Source of the DNA: CAZVAP01 sp964625125
Lineage (GTDB): Bacteria > Patescibacteriota > Gracilibacteria > Absconditabacterales > Absconditicoccaceae
Length of the DNA stretch: 26,929 bases
Assembly (NCBI GenBank): GCA_964625125.1
Contig: CAZVAP010000006.1
Coordinates: 1-26,929, forward strand
Reading direction: 5' to 3'
The translations under genes were made by a program, and so were the position numbers. Below are positions 1 through 10,700 of this stretch, piece after piece (the stretch's first letter is position 1; every line of letters begins with the position of its first letter). The notes under the pieces were generated by a model. The model was given only the letters and a program-made list of their open reading frames with translations. It did not search any database and was not told the DNA's origin.

Positions 1-509
1 AAATAAAAATCTAAAATTAACCCCTCTAGGATAGAAAAAAATAAAATTACTAAATTAAAAATTAAAGTATATTTAATTCCAAGATAATATATCATAGCTG
101 GCAATAAAGGCAATTTAATTCATCTTGAATATATAAAAGTAGCTATCTGTCAATAAGTAAAACCATTTTCTTTTAATTCCTTTAGGAAAGGATATCGCAT
201 ATAAACAGGGCCTGTAGATAAAATTCATCCCACTAAAGCTATAAAATATTTAAATTTATTAGAAGATGTTTTAAAAATTTTTTTTACCTTATCAATTTGG
301 ATAATAGAATCAAAAATTACCATAAAAATAAAAATCACTATCAAAACAAATATAATATGATTTACAAAAACATCTACAAAAGTGTTAATTGAATTTATTA
401 CTAACTTTAAATCAAAACAAGCTAATACAAAGTATAAAATTAAAACTACAAATAAAAATATCCAGTTTACTCCAAATTTATCAACTAATTTTCTAATTAA
501 AATTTTCAT
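1..509 (-). CDS. small permease, second half of a split pair (partial, runs off window)
   Basis: Integral membrane protein of at least 169 residues; the C-terminus lies beyond the window edge. The start ATG (507-509) overlaps the stop of the upstream gene as TAATG, so translation is probably coupled. TGA codons, for example at 225-227, are read as Gly. Hydrophobic segments occupy residues 16-33 and 48-68. After these comes a conserved-looking stretch with STGPVYMRYPFLKEL and then SRGIKLPLLPAMIYY, which resembles the C-terminal half of COG0701/ArsP-type permeases (DUF318), where paired short genes are known. The family call rests on recalled motifs and is moderate. The substrate cannot be told from the sequence. 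It lies in an operon with the other half and a UPF0251 DNA-binding protein. Confidence 0.6.
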
Positions 510-928
510 TAAAAAATATTATATAAAATAAAAACTACATAAGCAATCAAAATAGACAATATAAAAGAAATTAAATTTCTAGATATAGCAAATTTTTTGC
601 CAAAAAAATAAATTTCAGCTGGTAATTGAATAAATCATACTGAAATCCAGCTAATTAAAAAAGTAGTAATAGGTAACAAATAAGCTTTAATATTACCTAA
701 AAAGCCAACTAAAATATATCAATTTATTGGATTACCAGATATAATACTTCCAAATATATCCATCAACAAAGTAGATAAGAAATTATTTGATAAATGAGAA
801 AACACAAAATTTATCAATCACAAATTTTCTATTAATGAAACAAGTAATAAAATACCCACTAATAAAGGCATTAATTGCCAAAATCATATTAAAGTCTTTT
901 TTATACTTTTTTTAAAATTAATCTTCAT
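509..928 (-). CDS. small permease, first half of a split pair
   Basis: A 139-residue, almost wholly hydrophobic membrane protein. The start ATG (926-928) lies inside the end of the upstream UPF0251 gene (11-base overlap) and the stop overlaps the next start (TAATG). The central motif ISGNPINGYILVGF followed by VGFIQLPAEIYFFGKKFAISRN matches the pattern I know from small COG0701-type permeases (SAGNP.tSYi ... vQLPAE..flGkrFA.lRN). Several glycines, such as the one in NPINGY, are TGA. The protein probably works as a heterodimer with its downstream neighbour, each supplying half of the transport fold; that is inference from gene order and family. The substrate is unknown. Confidence 0.6.
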
Positions 929-1229
929 AATTCATATCACAATCAGGTAAAGAATCATTATAAATTCTAATTCATTTTCCATTTACAAGAGCATCTGTTA
1001 TTTTTTTAATAGCTGATTTCAATAGTCTATTTAATGTAGAAGCAGAAATCCCCATTTTTTCAGCAGCCTCAGCTTGCAGTAAGTTTTCCCCATACACTAA
1101 CCTTAATGCTTCCAATTCTTCAGCTAATATATCTATCTTAGATAAAATATTTCTTGGCACACCAGCTGGTTTAAAACAAGTATATTTAGCTTTATAAGAA
1201 ACTATTTTATGTTTACAAGGTCTTGGCAT
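918..1229 (-). CDS. UPF0251/DUF134 family DNA-binding protein
   Basis: A 103-residue protein starting MPRPCKHK, close to the MPRPxKxR start typical of UPF0251 (DUF134). It carries a sigma-70 region-4-like helix-turn-helix at about residues 45-80 (LRLVYGENLLQAEAAEKMG then ISASTLNRLLKSA). The family C-terminal pattern LVNGKxIRI is present only if TGA at 972-974 is read as Gly; the protein then continues to a TAA at 918-920 with a short acidic tail containing CD and ED. It is the first gene of a three-gene operon with the split permease, so a role as a local regulator is plausible but not shown. The start follows a short AT-rich region shared with the divergent gene at 1301. Confidence 0.85.
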
Positions 1230-1300
1230 TTTTTAAATTTTTACAAATTTAATAAAATAATTATTATTAATAATAGAAGTTTTAAAATTAAAAAAATCTA
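1230..1300. promoter_or_regulatory. divergent intergenic region with AT palindrome
   Basis: 71 bases between two divergent starts, almost pure A+T, so it must hold both promoters. A perfect 12-base palindrome (ATTATTAATAAT) sits at about 1263-1274. In sequence this AT-rich such palindromes occur often by chance, so an operator role is only a guess. No Shine-Dalgarno-like sequence precedes either ATG. Confidence 0.3.
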
Positions 1301-2596
1301 ATGAACAATAAAGAAATAATCAAGTCAAGTCAAGAGGAAAAAAAAGAAAATATTAAAATACAAGCACAAAAAGAAAATATTAAAATACAAACACAAAAAG
1401 AACTTAATAATCTAAAAAAAGAAATTCTTCAGAAAAAAATAGATATTTCTCCTAAAAAAGAAAAATTAAGACAACTAATTATTCCATTATCTCCTTTTTT
1501 AAATCAGGAAGTTAATGAGATTGATCTTGATAATTTAGGAAAAACAATTATGTGAATACAAGAAAAAATAGAAGATTTTTTATATACAAAATTCAATATA
1601 AAAGATTGATATATAAATAGATTGTTATTTTTACTTCTTGTTACAGGATTAAGTAATGAATTATCATATAATTTTTCTATAGTGGCACATGAATACAGTC
1701 ATGGTAAAACAGCTAAACTCTTATGATGATATAATATTTCTTACGGACGGGATAATAAAAAAGGAAAAAAATTATATCAATTATTTTTACATGGTCTTTT
1801 AAATCCATTTTCTCATCAGTATGTAACAAATTTTAATTATCGTAATAACTGAGACATAAGCTATATCGATTGAGCTTGATTAAATATGCAAGAATGGATT
1901 GCTGAGACAATTAACAAAGAAAATATAATAAATGGTTCTCAAACTTCTTTATCTAAAGATATAACTTATTTACGAAATAAAGCTGCACCTTTAAACTATT
2001 CTTTATTTGCAAAAGATTCAGATAAAAATGATATCTCTTCATACATCAAAGAATTAAATAAAAAATGAATATCAATCAAAAAATCATCCTTAATTAAATA
2101 TCAAGCTTTATCTTTATTACTATCCTGAGGAACTATAAATGCATTAAAAAATATGTATAATTTTATAACTACTTGAGAAAGAGAAAATAAAATATTAAAT
2201 CTAACAACTATAAATGGTTATAAAGTTAGTCTTCCTGAATTAAACACTTTTATGAACAGCAAAAATTTTTCAGTAGAAATATTAGAATACATATACAACA
2301 AAACATTAGTATATGAATTATGATTGGAAAAACCTATAATCGGAAAAGGAAAATTAACTTATACATTGTGAATAAATAAAAAAACACTAACTTGAGACTT
2401 ATACACATGAAAAATTTCAACAAATTGAGAAAGTAGTTTTATAAATTTAAAAATTAGAAAAAACTTAAATAAAAAAGGTAATAGTATAGAAATAGAAACT
2501 AGAAATGTAATATGAAACAAAAAAGATTGGACCAACAGACCAGATAAAAATTTTTGAGAAAATAGTATAGGAATAAGTTATATTATTAAATTTTAA
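1301..2596 (+). CDS. unknown protein with HEYSH metallopeptidase-like motif
   Basis: A 431-residue protein with many in-frame TGA (Gly) codons that ends at TAA 2594-2596. I do not recognise the family. Residues 1-60 are a charged, probably coiled-coil segment with two copies of a 9-residue repeat (KENIKIQAQ). A hydrophobic stretch (RLLFLLLVTGLSNELSYNF) runs directly into VAHEYSHGKTAKLLGG, an HExxH signature as in zinc metallopeptidases. Further on, DGAGLNMQEWIAETI carries glutamates that could supply a third zinc ligand. The C-terminal 100 residues alternate polar and hydrophobic positions and end in ISYIIKF, as in beta-strand-rich or barrel-like domains. Metallopeptidase activity is inference from one motif. 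No typical signal peptide is visible at the N-terminus. It converges on the CDF gene with a 4-base overlap. Confidence 0.7.
1343..1396 (+). repeat. 27-bp tandem repeat, two copies, inside the coding region
   Basis: Two adjacent 27-base units (1343-1369 and 1370-1396) differ at a single base (G at 1364, A at 1391). They encode KENIKIQAQ and KENIKIQTQ in the coiled-coil N-terminus of the HEYSH protein. A recent in-frame duplication is the simplest reading. Confidence 0.85.
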
Positions 2597-3495
2597 ATAC
2601 ATCAATTTATAGCTGCATCATCGTGAGGATCTTGATGATAATTTACATACCATTTACTATTTGGATCTAGTTGTTTAATTTGATCCTCTATTTTATCTCA
2701 TATTTTATGAGCTTGTAAAATAGTTAAATTTGGATCTACAACCATATGAAATTCTACATATTTAGTATTATTACCTAAATATCTAGTTTTTAAACAATGA
2801 TAGGATTTTATTATTCAATTTTGAACAAAGTTATCTAAAATCTTTTTTACCTCATCAAATTCTTCAATTGATTTATCAAGTAAAATATCTACTCATTCTT
2901 TAATTAACTCTACAGATTCTTTCATAATATATAAGCCAAGTAATCAACCCACAATAGCATCTACAATATGATAACCTGTAAAATATACAATAGCTAAAGC
3001 AATTAAAACTCAAATATTAATAAACAAATCTGTTTTGTAATGCAATATGTCTCATTTAATAATCAAAGAATTGGATTTTTTATAAACTTTATATAAGTAC
3101 CAAACTAAAAAAGAAGTCAAAATAATACTAAAAATCATTGCATACATAGAAACATCAAGATACTTAATAGGTTCAGTATTAATTATTTTTTTTATACTTT
3201 CCCAAATCAAAAATATTCCTGAAGAAAAAATTACTGTCCCTTCAATAGTAGAAGCTATACCTTCTATTTTTCAATGTCAATATTGATGCTCTTTATCAGG
3301 AGGTGTTAAAGAAAATTTAATAGCAAAATAATTCATTATAGAAACCAACATATCCATCAAGGAATCTAAAGCAGAAGCAAGCAAAGCTACAGATCAAGAA
3401 ATAATCCCCAAAACTACCTTAACTATTGCTAATGTAACTGCAACTATTGAAGCAACTACTGGAGCTATTCTTTGATTAAAAACCTTTTCTACCAT
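2593..3495 (-). CDS. cation diffusion facilitator (CDF) metal-efflux transporter
   Basis: A 300-residue member of the CDF family, of FieF-like length, exporting divalent metals (Zn, Fe, Mn or similar) from the cytoplasm in exchange for protons. Six membrane segments can be picked out in the first 200 residues, followed by a cytoplasmic ferredoxin-like dimerisation domain ending in WYVNYHQDPHDD. Metal-site residues are in place: Asp44 and Asp48 (DSLMD) in helix 2, and His152 and Asp156 (HYKTD) in helix 5. The family motif HQYGHGK at residues 70-76 has both glycines encoded by TGA. The start is the only ATG after an in-frame stop. The gene is preceded by a 91-base gap with a near-perfect palindrome that could be an operator. 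Metal specificity is not determined. Confidence 0.93.
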
Positions 3496-3548
3496 TGTTT
3501 TAGTTAATAAAAAATTTAAAATTATGAAATATATTTCAAAACAAATGT

Positions 3549-3566
3549 ATGCTTATTAATAAACAT
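3549..3566. promoter_or_regulatory. 18-bp near-perfect palindrome upstream of the CDF gene
   Basis: ATGCTTATTAATAAACAT is self-complementary except for one base pair. Its inner edge is 53 bases upstream of the transporter ATG, in the only sizeable gap of this minus-strand run. Placement fits an operator for a metal-responsive repressor. AT-richness makes chance palindromes common, so support is weak. Confidence 0.3.
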
Positions 3567-3586
3567 TACTTTTAAAAAAGCAATAC

Positions 3587-4636
3587 TTACTTTTCATCCA
3601 AACAAATAAAATAATTTTTCACTAGTCATTCAAACAAATCATAAAAAAATTCTCTATATTCTCTAGGTTCTCTTATAAAAAATTCATCTTTATCTGTGAG
3701 TTTATACAATACATCCAAATAAGGTTTTTTCTTCAGCATTTGTTTATAATCTTCATGAGTATATAATAAACCAGAAGCAAAAATAGAGGAAATTTTATTA
3801 AATGAAATCTCTTTTTTTAGAAAATCAACAAAATCTTTATAAATATCCTGATAATTTTCTACAGGCAAAAGTGGTAAAAATCTTAATCAAACCTTATATC
3901 ATTTTTCCAATAATAAATTTATAGCTTTAATTCTATCCTTTAAACTAGAAGTTCACTTTTCATATTTATCAATTAAAATTTGAGGATTCAAACTAAAAGC
4001 AATTTCAGTATTTTTAGGAACAAATCATAAATCTAACAAAGGTTTTATATTTGAAGATTTAGTTCTAATTTCTAACATTGCATTATCAAAATTTTCAAAA
4101 AATGGAACAAATTCCTCAATAAAATTACTAATATGATTCATTCATAAAATATCAGAATAATCACCTGAATAAAACCATATCTTATCTTTATAACCTATGT
4201 GAGTTTTTAATTTAAATTCATAACTTTCATTAGAACTATCCTTAAATTCAGATTCTATATAATCTAAACTTTTATCTTCAACTACCTGTTTAATTTCATT
4301 TTTAATATCATCATAATTAACAAAATATACAGGAATATCATTTTTAAAAGCTCATTTTAAATAACAATAACTACAATCAAAAACACATCCAATACTAGTT
4401 TTAAGAAAAAAAGAAACTTTATTATTGTGTCAATAACCATCAGGAGCTTTTAAAATAGAAGTTGAATTAAGCTTAGCTAAAATAAAATTAGGTTTTTGAG
4501 AAACATTATAAGGAATAGTTTTATCAAATATGTTCTTGTAGTTTTTAATAAAAACAACATTAGCAAATGAATACTTATTTAATATTTTTTTTACTAATGA
4601 AAAATTTCTAACTTGATTTTCAACATATATTATCAT
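3587..4636 (-). CDS. radical SAM protein, spore photoproduct lyase (SplB)-like
   Basis: A 349-residue protein. A radical SAM cluster motif CVFDCSYC (Cys84, Cys88, Cys91) follows KTSIGC, and the context (FILAKLNSTSILKAPDGYG before it, YCYLKGAFKNDIPVYFVNYDDI after it) matches the spore photoproduct lyase family, where the equivalent reads CxxxCxYC then a YFVN segment. SPL family members use S-adenosylmethionine and a 4Fe-4S cluster to reverse the thymine spore photoproduct in DNA. A C-terminal REPREYREFFYDLFE segment is typical of the final helices. TGA-Gly codons at 4430-4432 and 3626-3628 would cut the protein into three under the standard code. Its start overlaps the miaA end by 7 bases. The true substrate in a CPR bacterium with no known sporulation is uncertain. 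Confidence 0.8.
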
Positions 4637-5580
4637 TTTCTTTCAATTAACAAATAATCTACATTATCCTTAGGTTTAGCTTTCATATCTAAAATATATC
4701 TTCTAAAAAAAGTTCTTTGTTTTTTAGCATAATGATGAGTATTTTTTTTAATTAATTCTTTAGCTTTATCTAAATTATATTCCCCTTTTAAATAAGGAAT
4801 AACCTCTTTATAACCAATAGCCTGTAATCCTTGATGATTTTCATTATATCCCATTGACAACAAATTTTTTACCTCTTCAACTAATCATTGTTTAAACATT
4901 TCTTCAACTCTTTTATTAATTTTAGGATTAGCAATTTCTTTATCTGCCCAATTAATAATCATTAAAATTGGAAAAGAAACTGGTTGCTCATAACAAACCT
5001 CAGATTTAGGTTTTCAAGTTTTTTCATAAATTTCTAATGCTCTTACAATATATCTTGTAGAGTTAGGATGTAATTTTGAAGCTTCTTGAGGGTCAACTTC
5101 ATTTAATTTTTTCCATAAAATACCTGGCTGTTTTTTTTCTAAATCATAAAGTTTTTTTCTAAACTCAAAATCTGGTTCAGCTTCTGGTAAGGAGTAATTT
5201 TTGTAGATAGTATCTGTATAAAGTCAAGTTCAACCTACTATAAAAGGAATTTTTCACTTAGACTTAATTTCAGAAATTTTTTCTAAAGCTAATTTTTTCC
5301 AATCTCAAGCTGTAAAAAACTCATCTGGATTAATTATATCTATTAAATGATGAGGAATTTTTTCTCTAATTTCCTTAGAAACCTTATCAGTTCAAATATC
5401 CATATAACGATAAATTTGTCTTGAATCAGCATTTATGATTTCTGCATTAATTCAGGATTCAATTAAATCTAAACTTAACTGAGTTTTTCAACTAGCTGTA
5501 GGTCAAACAATAAAAACTACTCAATTGGGATTTTTTTCAATAAACTTTATTACTTTATCTTTAATTTGTGAAAGCTCCAT
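4630..5580 (-). CDS. miaA: tRNA dimethylallyltransferase MiaA
   Basis: A 316-residue enzyme that transfers a dimethylallyl group to N6 of A37 in tRNAs reading codons that start with U. The P-loop GPTASGKT (about residues 26-33) has TGA for both glycines. Then come NADSRQIYRYMDIGTDKV, the HHLID segment, VGGTGLY, and the C-terminal RTFFRRYILDM typical of MiaA (usual length about 300-315). The ATG at 5578-5580 gives the expected short lead-in before the P-loop. The gene ends AAA TGA TAA, so TGA adds a final Gly before the true stop, overlapping the next start. It sits 10 bases after dtd in a translation-related part of the operon. Confidence 0.96.
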
Positions 5581-5590
5581 AAAAGCAGTT

Positions 5591-6043
5591 CTAAAATTCT
5601 AAAATATAGTTTAATGGTCCTAAATTTTCACTTTTAACAATCATAAATTCTCCAAACTCTCAGGTTTTAACTACAATATCTTTTGATAGATTTTCAACCA
5701 AAGTATTATAAATTTCCAATGATTTTTGGTAATCTCAAGCTAAGCTAAAATCTAATTTATTCCCCTTTTTATTTCTTCCATATAAAGTAAAATTTGAAAT
5801 GAGTAAAATTTCTCCACCAATATCTTTAACTGATAAAGATATTTTATCTGTTTTAGGGTCAACAAAAAATTTAGTATTTAACAATTTAGAAATTATTTTT
5901 TTATAATCAATACCTTTATTATTCTCACAATCACTTTTAGAAATTCCCATATAAACTAGTAATCACTTATTAATTCCTCTTTTTATTTGTTTTTTAGGAA
6001 TTTCCACTTGAGCTTTCTCAACAACACTAACAATAAATCTCAT
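5591..6043 (-). CDS. dtd: D-aminoacyl-tRNA deacylase Dtd
   Basis: A 150-residue protein, the family's usual size. It hydrolyses D-amino acids (and misacylated glycine) from tRNA. It begins MRFIVSVVEKAQVEI; the core ILLISNFTLYGRNKKGNKLDFSLAG corresponds to the Dtd SQFTLYG...KGxRPxF region (here SNFTL), and VKTGEFGEFM near the C-terminus corresponds to the conserved TGxFGAxM segment. The normally invariant Gly-Pro pair of the cross-subunit motif lies at the N-terminal or C-terminal loops; NLGPLNYILE near the end matches NDGPVTxxLE. It lies 8 bases after the 558-residue unknown gene and 10 before miaA. An in-frame TGA at 5735-5737 is Gly. Confidence 0.94.
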
Positions 6044-6051
6044 TATAAAAT

Positions 6052-7728
6052 TTATAAATCAGTTAAACTACTTAATTTTTCTTTTTCCCAAGATAAATAA
6101 GGATAAAAAATAGAAGTATCAATAATTTCATTATAAATTTTTACAAATTCTTTATATAATTTATTTCCCTCAGGTCAATATCATTTAATTTGTTTATTTT
6201 TTTTATATACAGCTGTAGATACTTTAGTTGAAAATTTCTTCAAAAATTCCTTCTTTTTATTATAAGACAAACTCTTATATAAATTACTTTCTTTTAAAAT
6301 AGGTTTAAATCTTTCCCAAGCCAAATCCATTATAGCTAGCTTAACCTGTTCATATAAATGATTAACTACAACAATTTTTATTTCATCATCTCTAAATTTA
6401 TCTCCTAAATTATGTTGAGCTAATTTATCTTTTAAATCATCAATTAAAAACTTAATTTTATAATTTAAAAATTTTTCAGCTGAATTTTTTAAATTTCTTT
6501 TATCTGGAATAACCTTTTTATCCAAAAACAATTTTCTTAAAATCTTAATTTCTTGTGATACCTTATATATTTCATGATTAAAAGCATCTATTTCCTCTAC
6601 TAATCTTGTTAAAAATTTCAATTTATTTACTTTTTTCTTTGAAGAAAATTCATCTAAAATCTCTTTAAGTCTTACTTTATAATCTAATCTACATGATATC
6701 TCTCATAAAGAAACATCACCATTAATCAATCAAATATTTACAAAAGGAAGAATATACTTGCTAGTTTCATTATTATCATGATTTTTTTCAATTACTCATC
6801 TATCATTATACTTATTTACTTTAAAATCTTCTCCTGGATTATCATATAATTTTTTAAAGTATTCAGCTAAATCCTGCAAAATTGACAAATCATCAATATA
6901 TAGCAAAATACCATATTGGTCTGCTAAAATACTTTCTTTAATAAATTGAGAAAAATATTTTTCCTTTTTTAAAATTTTAAATAAGGCTGAATCTAGTTTT
7001 TTATACCTATTTGCTACAAGATATTTTTTAATAATTTCAATTTTTTCAATATCCAAATCACACAATAAACAAAAAATTTGTGGAAACAAAATATTAAAAT
7101 CCTCAGATGTTCTATCAGATATTTCATGAGAAATCTCTTGGATTAGACTAAGTTTATCAGTACTAATATCTTTCAGTTTTTTTTCATAAAGTCTATAAAT
7201 TTTTATTAACCAGTTTAGGTAATTAATTTGATAGACAAACCCCATAAAGTAAATATCTTTTAGAAGCTGAAATTCACTATCAGAAAAGTTTTGTGTTAAA
7301 ATTTCCTTAAAATTATTTCAACTGTAAGAATTTTCTCAAAAAATATTTTTAAAATATAAATTTTTCTTTGCTTTAGTAGTAAATCATTTTGTAAAGAAAA
7401 ATTTAAACACGTTATTATATAATAATGTTACAGCCTGAAAAGTATCAATATAAATATTTTCAAGTTTTCTAAACAAAGATATAGAAAAATAAGAATTTTT
7501 ATTTAAAGATTTAAAATTTTCTACAAAAGATTTCACTGAAGATTCATACTTATCCAAAAAAGCCCTATATCAATTTGATAATAAAATAGAATTACCAAAA
7601 GTAGATAAGATCTCCTTTGTAGGAAAATAATTTTCTATATCAAAACTAATAATTTTTGCCAATTCCTCCTGAGATAACTTTCATGTAGAAATATTAGGTG
7701 TTTCTATATTTTTTTTATAATTTTCCAT
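6052..7728 (-). CDS. unknown 558-residue helical protein, partner of the giant gene
   Basis: A single reading frame with TAA stop at 6052-6054 once TGA is read as Gly; no TAA or TAG interrupts the stretches I checked. I do not recognise a family. The protein looks almost all alpha-helical and soluble: no signal peptide, no convincing membrane segment, and many Lys, Glu and Asn residues. Landmarks include a start MENYKKNIETPNISTGKLS, a repeated Tyr/Phe-rich helical region around residues 90-170, a Cys pair in FCLLCDLD (about residue 220), and a Lys-rich segment KVSTAVYKKNKQIKG near the C-terminus. It begins 24 bases after the 1547-residue gene, so the two are probably made together. A shared complex is inference from spacing only. 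Confidence 0.8.
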
Positions 7729-7752
7729 AAATAATCTTTTATAAAAATTAAA

Positions 7753-10700
7753 TTAAGCAACTTTCTTAGTTGTAGTTTTTCTGTTTTTAAGTCAATTAAT
7801 AAATGCTTCAATTTTATTTTTCATTTCATCAGATAAATTAACTTCTTCTAAGTTTAATTCTCTATTTCCCAATAAAGCTCCTTTAATAAGAAAGAAAAGT
7901 TTTGTAAACAATAATAAATTGGTATTATCAACTTTTAATTCTTCTATAATAAAATTTCTAACTAACTCTTCTATTTCTTCCTCATACTTATCTAATAATC
8001 ATTTTTCAATACTACTTTCATTTAAGTTAAATAAGACTAATAACTTATTATACTCTCCAGATGGCAAAATATCTTTCAAATCTGCTACAGCCTTAACTAT
8101 TTCATTTGTAGAGTATTTGTTTTTTATAGCTTTAGCAATAAACTCAATAGGAGTTTTTTCAATTAATTGAATCATTTTTTCCAATGCCTCTTCTACTTGA
8201 ACAGGAATTTCTTTAGTATAATAATGACCATAATGTTCTTTAATTACATCAATTATACCTGATTTTAATAAATCTTTATCTTTGGACAATAAACCTTGTA
8301 AAAATAACTTTTTATTTTGTAATTTATTGTAAGGCTCTCCCAACCAAAGCAAATACTTAGATAAAATAAAATCTATAACTTTTGGACTTTCAGAAGTTTC
8401 AATAATAAATCATTGTAAATTTCTTGTAATACTTTTCCAAACATTCTTACCTAAATCTCAAGCTTTTAATTCACCTTCTGAAATTCATCAAACCTTTGAA
8501 AAAGCTTTTTTACCTAAATTAAATACTCAATTAGAGTAATAAGGAGAATAAGCAGTTGTAAATAAAGTTGAATCAATAGCAAAATCTTCATTTATACTAT
8601 CATTAACTTTAGTTTGGAAATACTCTTCTAATATACTTTTTTGTTCCTCAGATAAATTTTTTAAAAGTTTTGGATTAAACAATAATGGATCTCTATAATC
8701 TAATACTCTCACTATTTCATCTCCATATTCAGCCCAAAAAGATTCAAGTTTTTCAACAATTTTTTTTCTTTTTCCCCTATCTTTAAGTTCAAAAGTTTTT
8801 ATTTCAGAAGGATCTTTTTTTCAGTATAAATATTCTGTTAAAGTCTCCTTACCTCAAGGCTTAATGTTTTTTATTTTAACAATGGTATCCAAAATTGTAA
8901 GAATTTTATAAATTCCATCATATTTTCAAGCATACAATCATAATGGTATTCAATAAATTCTACATATTTTTTCATATTGTTCTTTTAATAATGTATTATA
9001 ATCATTAAAAACAAAACCAGTTAAAGTCATTATTAAATGTACTTTATAATAATCTACATAATGCTCATCTGTTTCTACTCTTTCAGAAAGAGCCTTTAAA
9101 GCTCACATAGAATTTGCCCATCTATTATTTAACAAATATGATCTAAATCAATCATATATAATAAAATAATTAGACTTAGTTCTTTCACTCTCTAGAACTT
9201 CATTAACTTTAGAATCAGAATAAACATTTATTTTTCAACCTTCAATAGCAGATGCAAAATTTGCTGAATATAACTTAGCAGATTCTTCAATATCTTTCAT
9301 ATAATTAATTTCAGAAAAAACTAATTCATTTCTTAAATCCTCATTATCTGGATCTTTTTTAAGCTCTTCTTCTAATTGTTGTTTTTTTAATAACCATTTT
9401 TCATAATGAGCTTGTCCAAATAAAGCTTTAACCCATATACCTTTTCCAGCATATGGAGCTAAAGCTCTAAAATATTCACTAGGTCATTTTTCTAAAGCAT
9501 ACAATAAATATCAAGCAGCTCTAAGTTTTTTCTTATATGATAATTCTTCTCAATTTATAACAGGTTTAAAAATTTCTTTTTCAATAAGCCTTGCAGCTAC
9601 TTTTGCATGATTTCATCATTTATCAGCTCTTGCTAATCTTTCTTTAGCAGAAGTAATTCTTTTCCAGATTTTAGCTTCTTTTTCAGCAGTAGCTTCTACA
9701 GATAAATCACCCAATACAGGTACATTATGAGGAATTAAAGATGTAATACCGGCTAACAATTCAGCTGCTCTAAAATCATCTTCTTCTTTAAGATAATTTT
9801 TAACTGCATTTCATAACTCTTTAAAAGAATATATTAAATTTCAAATAGAATAATAACCCTTCCAAAATTTTGAAGTTTTATTAGCACCTGCTACAGCATA
9901 AGAAGTATAATCTTGCTTGTACTCATTATATTGTTTTTCTGTCCAAGGCTCTAAATAATTATCCATAATAATCATTAAAAAAGTATTATAATCTATAACT
10001 TTAGAAAATCATCTTACAAATGGATGTGTTAAAATAACCTTATCATCCTTAATATTTACTTTTAAAACATCTATAAATTCAGTAATATGTTTTCAGTTTT
10101 TCACCGATTCATTGTTATTTAAGCTTTTATCTTTTAATCTACCAATGTATTTAATTTCTTCTCAATTTTCATTTACAAGTTTATTTCATTCTTTCTTAAC
10201 TCATTTTTTCCATATCTCTAAAGTCTCTTCATATTGCTTATTATCAGTAGATATCTTAGCATTTAAGTTTTTTATAAATCCTTCTAAATTATCTGCTTTT
10301 TTAAATTTATATACAAAATTATTATACTCAAATTTTAAATCTTCTAAAAGTTTATCATCAATCGGCAAAGTAAATAATTTATTTTCTCATTCTAACTTCA
10401 ATAATCAACCAAAAGGTTTTATAGTCCAAGTTAAATTTTCCTCATCTATATTTACTATCTCAAAATTATACCAATTTTTTTTCACTCAAGGTAGACTTTT
10501 AAAAACTAATCATTTAACAGATAAAACAACTCATTCTTTAAAGTCTATATTTTCATCTCAAAATATATTTTTCCAAGCTTCTTTAAATTTATCTAGCTTT
10601 TCTTTTTTTTCTTGAACTGACAAATTATCTAAAGACTTCTTATTATAAGAATCAGAATCCAATGTTTTAGTTTTAATAGAATTAACCCCCTGAATATAAT

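Noticed and set aside
1263..1274. Perfect AT palindrome as an operator for the UPF0251 protein
   Set aside because: Twelve bases of A/T only; too likely by chance at this base composition to count as a finding.
1343..1396. CRISPR-like or mobile-element repeat
   Set aside because: Only two directly adjacent copies, in frame and coding; no spacers, no cas genes and no transposase or terminal inverted repeats anywhere in the window.
7919..8170. Plus-strand ORF of 83 residues
   Set aside because: Antisense shadow within the giant gene's C-terminal coding region; no motif.
10112..10615. Plus-strand ORF of 167 residues inside the giant gene
   Set aside because: It is antisense to a continuous minus-strand frame, is Phe/Leu/Ser rich as expected from AT-rich antisense, and shows no motif.
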